Below are positions 1 to 7,609 of a stretch of 9,189 nt of DNA, one piece after another. The notes below the pieces were generated by a model, which saw only the letters and a list, made by a program, of their open reading frames with translations, did no database searches and was not told the DNA's origin. The position numbers and the translations under genes were made by a program. Each line of letters begins with the position of its first letter. Position 1 is the first letter of the stretch. This DNA comes from Lachnospiraceae bacterium (lineage in GTDB: Bacteria; Bacillota; Clostridia; Lachnospirales; Lachnospiraceae): contig VSNY01000157.1 of assembly GCA_009774535.1 (NCBI GenBank), positions 1 to 9,189 on the forward strand, written 5' to 3'.

Positions 1-3000
1 CGGCACGCCGTACAGCTCGCCGCTCGGCGTCAGGCTCATCCCTTCCGGAAGCTTACCGCTTACTACCTTGTAGCTGCCATGGTTCCAGTCATATTTAGTA
101 TTATTCATAATCATGGTTCCGTACGGGACATATTTGGTCGGATTTACAAGTTCTTTTGTCACAATACGCGGATCACCGACAATGCCTGTCAGCGTCAGCA
201 CCATGACCGGCTTTCCGTCAGATGCAAACGTCAGCGTTCCAAGTTCCCCGTATTCCTTCGCCTCTGTCTGCTCGTTCGCTTTCAGACGCACCAGAGCCAG
301 GTTGGACAGCTGCCCATAAGAACGGTCCTGCTCCCCGGACTGCATCGCGGTAAATCCGGACAGACCGTAATTGCCTGTCAGCGTCCAGTAATCGTCCAGC
401 TGCAGATCCGTCAGCTGCGCGGACACGCTTAACGCCGACATCGTCTGATATCCGATATTCGAGACAAGAATGTCATGCCTGTTATTATGATATGAGTCTA
501 AAAATACTTCCCTGGTGGAATAGATCACGCCGTTTTCTTCCCGCGTTTTGGAGTTTTCGTCTTCCAGGCTGTTGATATACAATGCCGCAGGCGTGTTGTC
601 CGTTTCGTCCTGCCTTTTGACTACCCGGATAAAATAATTCTTCTGGTTTTTGCCGTCTTCGGAAGTAGCCGTAAACTGGAGCGCTTTGCCTGAAAAATCA
701 TGGAAGCTTTGCCCGCTTATTTCTTCGGCATTCGTCCCCTGCGCATAAAGCTTTGCGCCTTCATCAGCGGTAAATGTCAAAGCCAGCGAGGCCAGGTCAA
801 CTTCTTTGCCCTCTGCGGTGCGGTCTATATAAAATGTAAAAAAATTATCGTCCCCATAGGAATCATAATTATGAAAACCGCTGCCGACAATATAAGACGG
901 CACTTTGACAGAAGCGGATGCTTCGTCTCCCCTCATTACAATTCCTGTAAAATTCGCTGACGCGCCGCTGTTTAAATACCTTTCTGTCCGAATGATATAA
1001 TAACGCCTGCTCTGATTTGGATCTCCGTCCGGGCCAATAAATATGCTGAACGTCATACCTTTGCTGTAGTCAGCCGTATATCCGTCTCCAAACAGCTGAT
1101 CTTTGATATTTTCAGCCCCGGCATTGGCCGCCTCTGCTGCAGAGCCATACCTGCCAATATATGCGGTAACTTCGTCGCCAGGCATCTGATCACTGCCGTT
1201 TTGGTAATAAGAAAAGCTCTGTCTGTACTGCCCATCCAAAGCATATTCCTTTTCCAGTTCCTGCGTATATTCGACAGCCCCATTTTCTCCCAAAGAACTT
1301 GACGTACGATGGCTTACCGTTTTTCCGCTCTGCGGATCATAGAGTCCCCGGACTCCCACTCTGGCGTCTGTTTCCGGCTTCTGGTCCTCCTTAGGATCTG
1401 CCACCGTCTGAATGCGAAAATAGTTTTTGACAGGCTCTGAACCATGCACATTTGCAATAAAAATACTGAATGTAACGCCATTGCTGTAATCAGCCGTATA
1501 CCCGTCTCCAAACAAATCCGCTTTCACATCAGCCGCTCCGGCATTTGCCGCCTCTTCGATTGAGTTCCACTTGCCGATATAAGCCGCCAGAAGATCAGAA
1601 CTGTCATTATCAATCTTGCCTTCTCCATTCGCATATTTGAACGTTTGCGTATACTGCCCGTCAGCCGGATAATATGGATCATACGAATACCTTGGCGTCA
1701 GATCATAAGTATATTCTTGCACGCCATCTTCATAATGATAACTTTCTAAAGGATAAATATATTTTACCGTACCATCGTCCTGTTTCTGATAAAACTTATC
1801 CGGATTCGCATATCTGCCATATCTGTAAAGGGACAACTCTACTGGCAAACATCCTGTAATATCTCCATTGCTATTATAGGATGCAAATGTAATCCATTTT
1901 GGATCTTTCAGCGCAATCGGAAATCCACCGCCGGCTGCAGGATCTGCATTCCAGATTTGTGGAGTAAGATCTGGTGCATTTTGTAACTCTTCCTCTGTTA
2001 ATTTCCCATCGTATACCTTCATCTGCGCATACCTTGCTGATGGAAAAAGGTAAGGATTCAGTTCCAAACCAAGAAAATATGTATCTGCCTGTTCTGTATA
2101 GTTTAACCCAACCTGAACAACTGATTTTTCAGTCAAATCCTGGTTATACATTTTTATATAACTGCATCTGCTGGCAACTGCCTTCCTGCCACCATCTTCC
2201 TTGCACACAGAAGAAGTCAGCCATCCTGAAGATTCGCTGTAATAATCGATCTTAATAAAATAACGGATGTTATCCGCAGACAGCTGATCCTTCGCTCCCA
2301 GGATCATCTCCCAGCCAGAGCCGTCAAAATCATGCACGTCAAAACGGTCGCTCAGCAAATTTGTCTGATAATCTCCGCTGACGCCCGATCCGGAACGCTT
2401 CCACATCACCGAAGTTCCTTCCGGCAGCTGCGTTTCCCCCTGAAATACCGAAGCAAACGACACTTTCGTAAGCTCTACCGGCGTATAATCATTAAAATCT
2501 ACCGTTAAATGCCTTTCTTTCAACGGCAGCAGCGACGACGGCTGCGTCTGACTGTTTTCGTCATTTGTAAACTCCTTTTTCTCCGGATATACAACGACGC
2601 TGTCCCCGCCGACGCGTACCTGCATCTGCGTTACGACTTCCCCGGACGCTGGCGCGTCCAGGCAAAAGGTATGCCCGCCGACCTCGATCTGATCGTCTCT
2701 GGTCATAAACCATTCGCTGGACGTTTTCCCATCGTATGTAAACTGCACCTCGTATGGAAAAAAAGCGTCTTCTTCCACCTGGATCTGATAACTGCCGTCC
2801 GGCTCATACGCTACATAATGGTTCAGCCCGTCCGCGCCAGACGCTGCCAGTTCCTGCATAACTGTCTGATCTACCACGCAGTATGCAAAACTGCCTGTAT
2901 TAAATGTTACAAGTTCTTTTTCCGCGGCCGGATCTGCGGTTGTCTGCGGCTGTCCGCCACCCGCCGCAAGATCCTCGGCAGCCGCCGGTACACTGGGAAT

Positions 3001-3051
3001 ACATATGGCAGCGCTCAACAGGACGGCCAAGCCCTTCTTTAACAGGTTCAT
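1..3051 (-). CDS. Large secreted repeat protein with cadherin-like and putative Ig (He_PIG-like) domains, C-terminus missing
   Basis: The frame is open without a stop for 1017 codons and runs off the window edge, so this is the N-terminal part of a larger protein. The start at 3051 is chosen because GGGAGGA lies six bases upstream and a clear signal peptide follows: basic MNLLKKG, a hydrophobic core, then a likely cut near VPAAA-ED (about residue 25). An in-frame ATG at 3093 has no ribosome binding site. The rest is Asp/Gly/Tyr/Thr-rich, with no other obvious membrane span, as in extracellular beta-sandwich proteins. Residues 458-550 and 598-690 form a tandem repeat. Residues about 705-812 end in a GKNQKNYFIRVVKR stretch typical of cadherin-like beta-sandwich domains. 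The last visible residues (LPEGMSLTPSGELYGVP) match the consensus of putative Ig (He_PIG-type) domains. Any wall anchor (LPXTG, SLH or similar) would lie outside the window. It is probably an adhesin or surface structural protein; the ligand is unknown. The domain assignments are from memory of family patterns. Confidence 0.85.
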   Translation of the reverse strand, partial: MNLLKKGLAVLLSAAICIPSVPAAAEDLAAGGGQPQTTADPAAEKELVTFNTGSFAYCVVDQTVMQELAASGADGLNHYVAYEPDGSYQIQVEEDAFFPYEVQFTYDGKTSSEWFMTRDDQIEVGGHTFCLDAPASGEVVTQMQVRVGGDSVVVYPEKKEFTNDENSQTQPSSLLPLKERHLTVDFNDYTPVELTKVSFASVFQGETQLPEGTSVMWKRSGSGVSGDYQTNLLSDRFDVHDFDGSGWEMILGAKDQLSADNIRYFIKIDYYSESSGWLTSSVCKEDGGRKAVASRCSYIKMYNQDLTEKSVVQVGLNYTEQADTYFLGLELNPYLFPSARYAQMKVYDGKLTEEELQNAPDLTPQIWNADPAAGGGFPIALKDPKWITFASYNSNGDITGCLPVELSLYRYGRYANPDKFYQKQDDGTVKYIYPLESYHYEDGVQEYTYDLTPRYSYDPYYPADGQYTQTFKYANGEGKIDNDSSDLLAAYIGKWNSIEEAANAGAADVKADLFGDGYTADYSNGVTFSIFIANVHGSEPVKNYFRIQTVADPKEDQKPETDARVGVRGLYDPQSGKTVSHRTSSSLGENGAVEYTQELEKEYALDGQYRQSFSYYQNGSDQMPGDEVTAYIGRYGSAAEAANAGAENIKDQLFGDGYTADYSKGMTFSIFIGPDGDPNQSRRYYIIRTERYLNSGASANFTGIVMRGDEASASVKVPSYIVGSGFHNYDSYGDDNFFTFYIDRTAEGKEVDLASLALTFTADEGAKLYAQGTNAEEISGQSFHDFSGKALQFTATSEDGKNQKNYFIRVVKRQDETDNTPAALYINSLEDENSKTREENGVIYSTREVFLDSYHNNRHDILVSNIGYQTMSALSVSAQLTDLQLDDYWTLTGNYGLSGFTAMQSGEQDRSYGQLSNLALVRLKANEQTEAKEYGELGTLTFASDGKPVMVLTLTGIVGDPRIVTKELVNPTKYVPYGTMIMNNTKYDWNHGSYKVVSGKLPEGMSLTPSGELYGVP
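982..1260 (-). repeat. Tandem repeat copy 2 in the surface protein (residues 598-690)
   Basis: This is the second copy of the 140-residue-period unit. It again carries GQY near its start, a Tyr-Ile-Gly segment (YIGRYGS, against YIGKWNS in copy 1), EAANAGA, LFGDGYTADYS and TFSIFI, and it ends in RRYYII. The copies differ mainly in the loop before YIG and in the linker between units, where small insertions or deletions are needed. Confidence 0.8.
1402..1680 (-). repeat. Tandem repeat copy 1 in the surface protein (residues 458-550)
   Basis: This is the first of two copies of a unit of about 93 residues, offset by 140 codons (420 bases) from the second. The best block is residues 498-532, where 26 of 35 positions match copy 2. 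That block includes EAANAGA, LFGDGYTADYS and TFSIFI. The DNA is also similar, for example the shared cagccgtata and ccgtctccaaaca segments on the plus strand, which suggests duplication rather than convergence. The copy ends in KNYFRI. Confidence 0.8.
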
Positions 3052-3182
3052 CTTCTGTCCTCCCTTTTTCTGCAGCAGCTGCACGGCATACATTTTTTCA
3101 AATGCCGCAAACGCTTCTCTGCTGCGATTTTGTTCTGTGATATAAATTGTTTGTCTGCAACTACGAATGCCTGTTTTTTCAT
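3048..3182 (-). CDS. Possible 44-residue basic, Cys-containing small protein or leader peptide
   Basis: An ATG at 3182 is preceded by a very strong purine-rich GGGGAGGAG, although the spacing is short (two bases from AGGAG, four from GGAGG). The frame runs 44 codons to a TGA that overlaps the ATG of the surface protein as ATGA. That is the classic arrangement for translational coupling. The product begins MKKQAFVVADKQF, is rich in Lys and Arg, and ends with four clustered cysteines (C31, C34, C36, C37) inside a basic tail. It has no hydrophobic segment and I recognise no family. It could be a real small protein, a coupling leader that loads ribosomes onto the surface gene, or a chance frame. 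The main support is the ribosome binding site plus the overlap, and the fact that it fills the only long spacer in the array. Confidence 0.4.
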   Translation of the reverse strand: MKKQAFVVADKQFISQNKIAAEKRLRHLKKCMPCSCCRKREDRR

Positions 3183-3220
3183 CACTCCTCCCCGCCCGGC
3201 ATCCGGCGCAGCCTCTATGA
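3052..3220. other. Spacer between kinase and surface protein genes
   Basis: This is the only spacer over 50 bases in the array (169 bases). On the minus strand it holds the purine-rich GGGGAGGAG at 3185-3193, the possible small ORF, and GGGAGGA at 3058-3064 before the surface gene. A short CCGG-CAT-CCGG inverted repeat lies at 3194-3209, just after the kinase stop. I could not find a convincing -35/-10 pair or a stem followed by a T run. Confidence 0.6.
3058..3064 (-). promoter_or_regulatory. Ribosome binding site that sets the surface protein start
   Basis: GGGAGGA on the minus strand lies six bases before the ATG at 3051. The only nearby in-frame ATG (3093) has no such site, which settles the start and places the signal peptide at the very N-terminus. 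Confidence 0.75.
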
Positions 3221-6055
3221 TTATTTGGCAGACGTTCCTTCTAAAAACCCGCTGCCAAGAGCTGCCAATTCTTCCAGGGAATAAATTCTGCAGGAACGGA
3301 TACTGCCGTTTCCATAGTCAAATACAACCGTGTCACCATACACATCGCATACATCCGGCAGCTTTGCCAGCACCTGCAGGTTTTCATCCAGCAGGATTCC
3401 ATACCGCTCCAGCTTTGAGCTGACATACTCCGTCAGAATCATCCCGTCTAACTGCGTTACATAGGTAAGCGACGCGTCTGCTTCCAAACCCGCCACATAC
3501 GTTCCGCTCTTTCTGTCATAGACCACAGGCGCTTCATGCAGCCTGGACACAATCCGGTATTGATCGGTCAGAAATTCTTCCTCCATCTCCCGGTCCGGCG
3601 CTTCCCGCTGCAGCTGTTCCAGCAAAAAACCGTCCATCCCATACCGGCGCACGGTTCCGTCATACCAGGTCACTTCCAGATAGGAAGACGACCCGTCGCG
3701 GATAAACTGCTGGTCATAGATCTGCTCTGCATCCGGCAGCTTTCCGCTGGCGATCTGCTTCCCGTCCTTATCAAACGTGCAAAATCCCTGATAGTCAAAC
3801 AGCAGCAGCGTCTTTCCATCTCCGCTGACCCTTGCTTCGTTATGGGCATACTGCGGATCGTAAGAAAACAGCTCTGCATCCGCATGTTCTGCCAGCTGCA
3901 GCAGACGGATCTTAGGTTCTTCACGGTTAGCAAGCAGCACATAACCGCCTGCCATCTTTACAAAATCATTTCTTTGCGTATCCGTGATACGGCTGTTAAG
4001 ACCCGCGCCCTGATCATAAATCGAAACGCTGTCATCATCCGTCAGCACCGCGCAAAACTGCTCTCCCACATCATATCCCAAAATGGTATTTCCCTCCGTA
4101 TAGGCAAGCTCCGTCTCTGCAAGCGTATCTGGCGCAAACCGTGCCAGAAGATTACCATCCGAAAGACAGATCCCGGATGCATCTGCCCGCACAAGCATCC
4201 GGTCATGTGATTCTTTCGTGCCAATCAGCGCCGCTTCCTTAAGATCCAGCACGCCGAAAAAATTCATCCCCATTTCCTGCGCCGTATACGCAAACAGTTC
4301 CCCGCAAAAGCCTCCGGTAAAAACGTCATATGCTGACTGCTCATATAAAATCAGTTCATTTTCCGGATCAGATGTATCAAATACGCTCAGCCCGCCATCC
4401 GCAAAGCTGACCGCAAGCCACGCTCCGGTCTCATCCAGCGCAAATACCGTATTCGCCTGGTCTGTATAAAGATCGTTCGTCTGCTCCTTGATCCTGCGTC
4501 CCGCAAAATGACATTCCGCGATCTTCTCTCCATCTGCCGTACGATATAAAACGGCGCTGCCGGCATCCGGCGCTGCCGCTGCCAGCACCTTCCGGTCACC
4601 GGAAAGTGCAAGCTGAACGCCAGCCTGCCCGCTCCAAAGCACGTTCCCAGTTACAAGGTCATACGCTTCCACCCCTTGTTCCCCGGCATACACAACCGTA
4701 TCTTCATCCAAAAACAAACAGTCCGCAAGCGCCGATTTTCGTAATGGCCGCACTGCCGCAGGAACTGTCTCTCCCGTCTTATAAATCGCTGTTTCATATG
4801 CATAGACGGATGCAAACCTTGTACCCTGCGGCGATACCGCCAGAGCAAACGGCGCTGACGCAAGCTCGATCAGGCCAGACTCCTGAAACCCATCCGTCAG
4901 ATCATATACCCGCAGCGCATCCGTCAGCGCCTTTTGCGCCTGGGCAGGAACCGGGGCTTTCCAAATCCCGCTTCCGGTATCCAATGCCTGCATAGCCTGT
5001 GCAACGGCTTTTGCAATATCGCCGTCAGCAAAAGACGCTTCGGAATAACTGGCCATTTTCAGCGCGGATTCATAATTTTCCCTCTGCTTTAACCCGGTAA
5101 ACGTACCTCCTGCCCCGCACAGTAAAATCCCGGCAGAAATAGCAGCCACAGCCGCAAACTGCCTGCGGTTTTTCTTTACCCGTCTGTCGCTGACACGAAG
5201 ATGCAAAAACGCATCCAGCATTTCCTCCGCGCTCTGATAACGGTCTGCTTTATCCGGCTTCATCGACTTTTGTATGATTTCAGCTATCTGCGGACTGCAG
5301 CAGCCGCTTAACGGTACTACGTCCGCCGCTCGAACCGCCGGTTTTTTCCCGGACAGCAAATGATACAACGTCGCGCCAAGCGAATAAAGATCTGACCGCT
5401 CGTCCAGCAGCAACCTTCGCGGCGACGGACTTGCACTCCCGCCGGACGTGCTGCTTTCTCCTGTAAGCCGAAGCGTGCCTTCCCCAGTACTTTCCAGCGG
5501 ATTGATCAGCGCGCCCTGTGAACCATAATGCTCCGGCGACGCGTAACCTTTGCTGTATCCGACCCGGACAGCCCCGTCTTCTCCAAGTGCCAGCGCGATA
5601 TTATAATCAATCAGACAAATATCCCCGTCTTTACGCAGCATAATATTTTGCGGCTTAATATCCCCGTGCAGGATTCCGTTTGGCTTCCTGCTGTGCAGAT
5701 AACAAAGCGCTTCCAGCAGCTGACAGGCCCACCGGACAATGACTTTCTGCGGTATCGCCTGCCTGCGCTTTAGCAGATGATCCAGACTTTCCCCTTCCAC
5801 ATAATCCATCACTGTATAGACTTTTTCATGTTCCTGCACAAAATCATACACCTGCGGAATATACGTATGGCTCAGTCCTTTTAATAGGTCGACTTCCCTG
5901 CGCAGCTTTTCCGGCGCGGTACTCAGCGTGCGTTTGTCTGCTTTTAAGACAATTTTCTTATCCAGCCTGATATGACGCCCCAGATAAACAACGCCTCCGC
6001 CTCCTGCGCCGATTTCTTCCCCGATTTCATAAATTTCCGCAATTACTGTGGCCAT
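3221..6055 (-). CDS. Transmembrane Hanks-type Ser/Thr protein kinase with extracytoplasmic beta-propeller-like domain
   Basis: This 944-residue protein likely phosphorylates Ser/Thr on cytoplasmic targets in response to an external cue. The N-terminal kinase domain (about 8-285) shows the Gly-rich loop (GAGGGG, 16-21), ATP-binding Lys38, the likely partner Glu54, and catalytic HGDIKPQN with Asp132, Lys134 and Asn137. It also has metal-binding Asp150 in DYN (normally DFG), SPE at 173-175, subdomain IX Asp222 and Arg272. The usual HRD is HGD, so this is a non-RD kinase. A Ser/Thr/Gly-rich insert (about 180-215) sits after SPE. A basic stretch (RRVKKNRR, 291-298) precedes one membrane span (about 299-319). 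A helical, TPR-like segment follows (about 325-385), then about 550 residues of beta-rich WD40/PQQ-like repeats (for example SPQGTRFAS, LSGDRKVLA, VSGDGKTLL). It lacks the PASTA repeats of PrkC-type kinases. The start has GGAAGGGA seven bases upstream and overlaps the preceding small gene by 13 bases. The kinase call is firm; the propeller is inferred from repeat pattern. Confidence 0.95.
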   Translation of the reverse strand: MATVIAEIYEIGEEIGAGGGGVVYLGRHIRLDKKIVLKADKRTLSTAPEKLRREVDLLKGLSHTYIPQVYDFVQEHEKVYTVMDYVEGESLDHLLKRRQAIPQKVIVRWACQLLEALCYLHSRKPNGILHGDIKPQNIMLRKDGDICLIDYNIALALGEDGAVRVGYSKGYASPEHYGSQGALINPLESTGEGTLRLTGESSTSGGSASPSPRRLLLDERSDLYSLGATLYHLLSGKKPAVRAADVVPLSGCCSPQIAEIIQKSMKPDKADRYQSAEEMLDAFLHLRVSDRRVKKNRRQFAAVAAISAGILLCGAGGTFTGLKQRENYESALKMASYSEASFADGDIAKAVAQAMQALDTGSGIWKAPVPAQAQKALTDALRVYDLTDGFQESGLIELASAPFALAVSPQGTRFASVYAYETAIYKTGETVPAAVRPLRKSALADCLFLDEDTVVYAGEQGVEAYDLVTGNVLWSGQAGVQLALSGDRKVLAAAAPDAGSAVLYRTADGEKIAECHFAGRRIKEQTNDLYTDQANTVFALDETGAWLAVSFADGGLSVFDTSDPENELILYEQSAYDVFTGGFCGELFAYTAQEMGMNFFGVLDLKEAALIGTKESHDRMLVRADASGICLSDGNLLARFAPDTLAETELAYTEGNTILGYDVGEQFCAVLTDDDSVSIYDQGAGLNSRITDTQRNDFVKMAGGYVLLANREEPKIRLLQLAEHADAELFSYDPQYAHNEARVSGDGKTLLLFDYQGFCTFDKDGKQIASGKLPDAEQIYDQQFIRDGSSSYLEVTWYDGTVRRYGMDGFLLEQLQREAPDREMEEEFLTDQYRIVSRLHEAPVVYDRKSGTYVAGLEADASLTYVTQLDGMILTEYVSSKLERYGILLDENLQVLAKLPDVCDVYGDTVVFDYGNGSIRSCRIYSLEELAALGSGFLEGTSAK

Positions 6056-6231
6056 GTGATCGTCCCTTCCTGCCTGCTTTTATATTTCTGCGGATTCCCG
6101 TATTCTTCATCCAGTTTCCTGCCGATGCTTTTTCGTTTGATCAAAAACCGCGCGGATCCTGCCGCAAACAACAGGGCTGCCAGCGCCATAGCCGCGATTC
6201 CTATGTAAATGCATATTTCAAATCCTGCCAT
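6043..6231 (-). CDS. Small single-span membrane protein (62 residues) overlapping the kinase gene
   Basis: The product is MAGFEICIYIG followed by an Ala/Leu-rich membrane span (about residues 7-31), then a strongly basic tail (RFLIKRKSIGRK) and a polar end finishing TITWPQ. By the positive-inside rule the N-terminus is outside and the tail of about 30 residues is cytoplasmic, on the same side as the kinase domain. GGAAGGGAG lies six bases before the ATG, nearly the same ribosome binding site as the kinase uses. The gene starts 25 bases after the WG-repeat gene stops, and its last 13 bases overlap the kinase start in another frame. This points to coupled translation and perhaps a physical partnership. 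I do not recognise a family. The overlap, hydrophobic profile and ribosome binding site make it a likely real gene. Confidence 0.75.
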   Translation of the reverse strand: MAGFEICIYIGIAAMALAALLFAAGSARFLIKRKSIGRKLDEEYGNPQKYKSRQEGTITWPQ

Positions 6232-6256
6232 CCGTATCTCCCTTCCAGCGGCAAAT

Positions 6257-7597
6257 CTAACTGCTGCGCCTGTACAGCCTAAGCACGCTCCAGTCGTCTT
6301 CCGTCTGTTTCACAAACGCCACACCCGCACGATAAAACGCTCCTGCGTCATAAAACACCGGAGCAATCGCCTGTTTTCCCTCCAGGTCGATATAGCCCCA
6401 CATCCCATTTATTTTCACCGCAGCCATCCCATTGGAAAAGCTCTTTGCTTCTTCAAAAGTTCCCAGATTTTGCTCTTCTCCTGAAGCGTTGATATATTGC
6501 CAGACACCATCTTTTTTTACTGCTGCATAACTGTCCTCATAAAAAGCGTCCGCATCCTCATACGCCTGCGCGCTGATCTGTGTGCCGTTTGGATCTGTCA
6601 GCCAGTATGTTCCGTCTTTCTTTACAAAAAGCCTGTCTGCGCAGCAAATCTCTCCCCTGTCATTTACCGCCACTTCTTCATAATCATATGGCGTATGAAT
6701 ACTGCCGTCCGCGCCGATCAGCGCCCAGGTGTACCCATCCTCTGTCACTGCTCCCACGCCGTTTGCAATGACCGTTGCGTCCGCATAGCTGCCCGGCCGT
6801 TTTTGGTATGTTTCCAGGTCATAATAACTCCAGCTGATGCCGTTAAAAGCAAGCGCGAAACCGCCTGCAAGCGGTCGGAACTGCTTGATTCCCGCCGGAT
6901 TTCCATCTTCGTCCATAAACTGGGAAGCTGTGATTTTCGCATTGCCGGAAGCATCGATATAAGATGCGTTTCCGTCAGCATCCACGACCGGGGCATACGT
7001 CGCGAACAGATCCGCAGACAAATAAGAAGCCCCGATCACAGAAGTCCCTTTTTGATTGACATAACCCCATCTGCCGTCTGACGCAACCGCCGCAAGACCA
7101 TTGTCCACGCTAAACGCAGCTGCCTGATCATAACGCCCGTATAAAAGTTCATAAGCATACCAGACCGGCTCCATCAGTTCTTTCACAGCAGTTGACAGCG
7201 CTTCCCGTTTGGCGCATGTATCATAAATGGCAAACGCTTCCTGGTAATCCTGCGCCGCAAGGCTTGCGCGGATGCCAAATTCATATGTCTTTGGCGCATC
7301 AGGATATGCCGGGGCAAATTCTTTTTCGTACCAGCTGTATGCAGCGGACGGGTCTTCTTTGTCCAAAAAGACATTGCCTGCTTCGGTATAGATTTCTACA
7401 GACGGATGGATGGCCAGCGCTTCCCGGTACATCGACATTCCGTCCGTCAGCACGCCGTTTTGTACAGCTTCTCTTGCCTGCTGCAGTTTTTCGTTATATT
7501 TCCTGATGACGCCTGCCCTGCTGTCTGTCAAATAATACACAGACCCCGCAAACAGCAGGACCAGCAAAAGCGGCACACCCAACCTGAATTTTTTCAC
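6257..7597 (-). CDS. Membrane-anchored TPR and WG-repeat protein
   Basis: This 446-residue protein starts with GTG at 7597, supported by AAGGAG eight bases upstream; that site overlaps the TAA of the peptidase gene. Residues 5-22 form a hydrophobic signal anchor or uncleaved signal peptide after MKKFR. There is no lipobox Cys, so it is probably tethered outside the membrane. Residues about 34-160 are helical with TPR-like pairs (for example 34-65, 67-98 and 104-130). Residues about 164-440 hold WG-type beta repeats. The clearest are GRWGYVNQKG (175-184), GVWQYINASG (364-373) and GMWGYIDLEG (398-407); degenerate copies lie near 209, 254, 288 and 329. The 364 and 398 copies are 34 residues apart. 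WG repeats are a recognised beta-repeat family with no defined general activity; a binding or scaffold role outside the cell is inferred. The helical-then-beta-repeat order mirrors the outer part of the neighbouring kinase. Confidence 0.9.
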   Translation of the reverse strand: MKKFRLGVPLLLVLLFAGSVYYLTDSRAGVIRKYNEKLQQAREAVQNGVLTDGMSMYREALAIHPSVEIYTEAGNVFLDKEDPSAAYSWYEKEFAPAYPDAPKTYEFGIRASLAAQDYQEAFAIYDTCAKREALSTAVKELMEPVWYAYELLYGRYDQAAAFSVDNGLAAVASDGRWGYVNQKGTSVIGASYLSADLFATYAPVVDADGNASYIDASGNAKITASQFMDEDGNPAGIKQFRPLAGGFALAFNGISWSYYDLETYQKRPGSYADATVIANGVGAVTEDGYTWALIGADGSIHTPYDYEEVAVNDRGEICCADRLFVKKDGTYWLTDPNGTQISAQAYEDADAFYEDSYAAVKKDGVWQYINASGEEQNLGTFEEAKSFSNGMAAVKINGMWGYIDLEGKQAIAPVFYDAGAFYRAGVAFVKQTEDDWSVLRLYRRSS

Positions 7598-7609
7598 TTG
7601 ATTCTCTCC

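Noticed and set aside
2509..3042. Plus-strand open frame of 177 codons opposite the surface protein N-terminus
   Set aside because: It lies fully antisense to the signal peptide and first domain of the surface protein, with a Cys/Arg-rich, motif-free translation typical of a reverse-strand shadow.
3052..3093. Surface protein start at the in-frame ATG at 3093
   Set aside because: No ribosome binding site precedes it, and it would add 14 residues before an already complete signal peptide.
3052..3150. Promoter for the surface protein within the spacer (TTGCAG or TTGCGG with TATATC or TATGCC)
   Set aside because: The spacings between candidate hexamers are about 10 and 14 bases and the -10 matches are poor, so no usable sigma-A promoter is supported.
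3194..3209. Inverted repeat GCCCGG-CAT-CCGGCGC after the kinase stop as a terminator
   Set aside because: The stem is only four to five pairs, and on the transcribed strand it is followed by purine-rich GGGGAGGAG, not a T run. It is not a convincing intrinsic terminator.
3536..4210. Long plus-strand open frame (224 codons) opposite the kinase outer domain
   Set aside because: It is antisense to a well-supported gene, its predicted product is rich in Arg, Ile and His without domain motifs, and I see no ribosome binding site pattern or neighbours on that strand. It is a shadow of the kinase frame.
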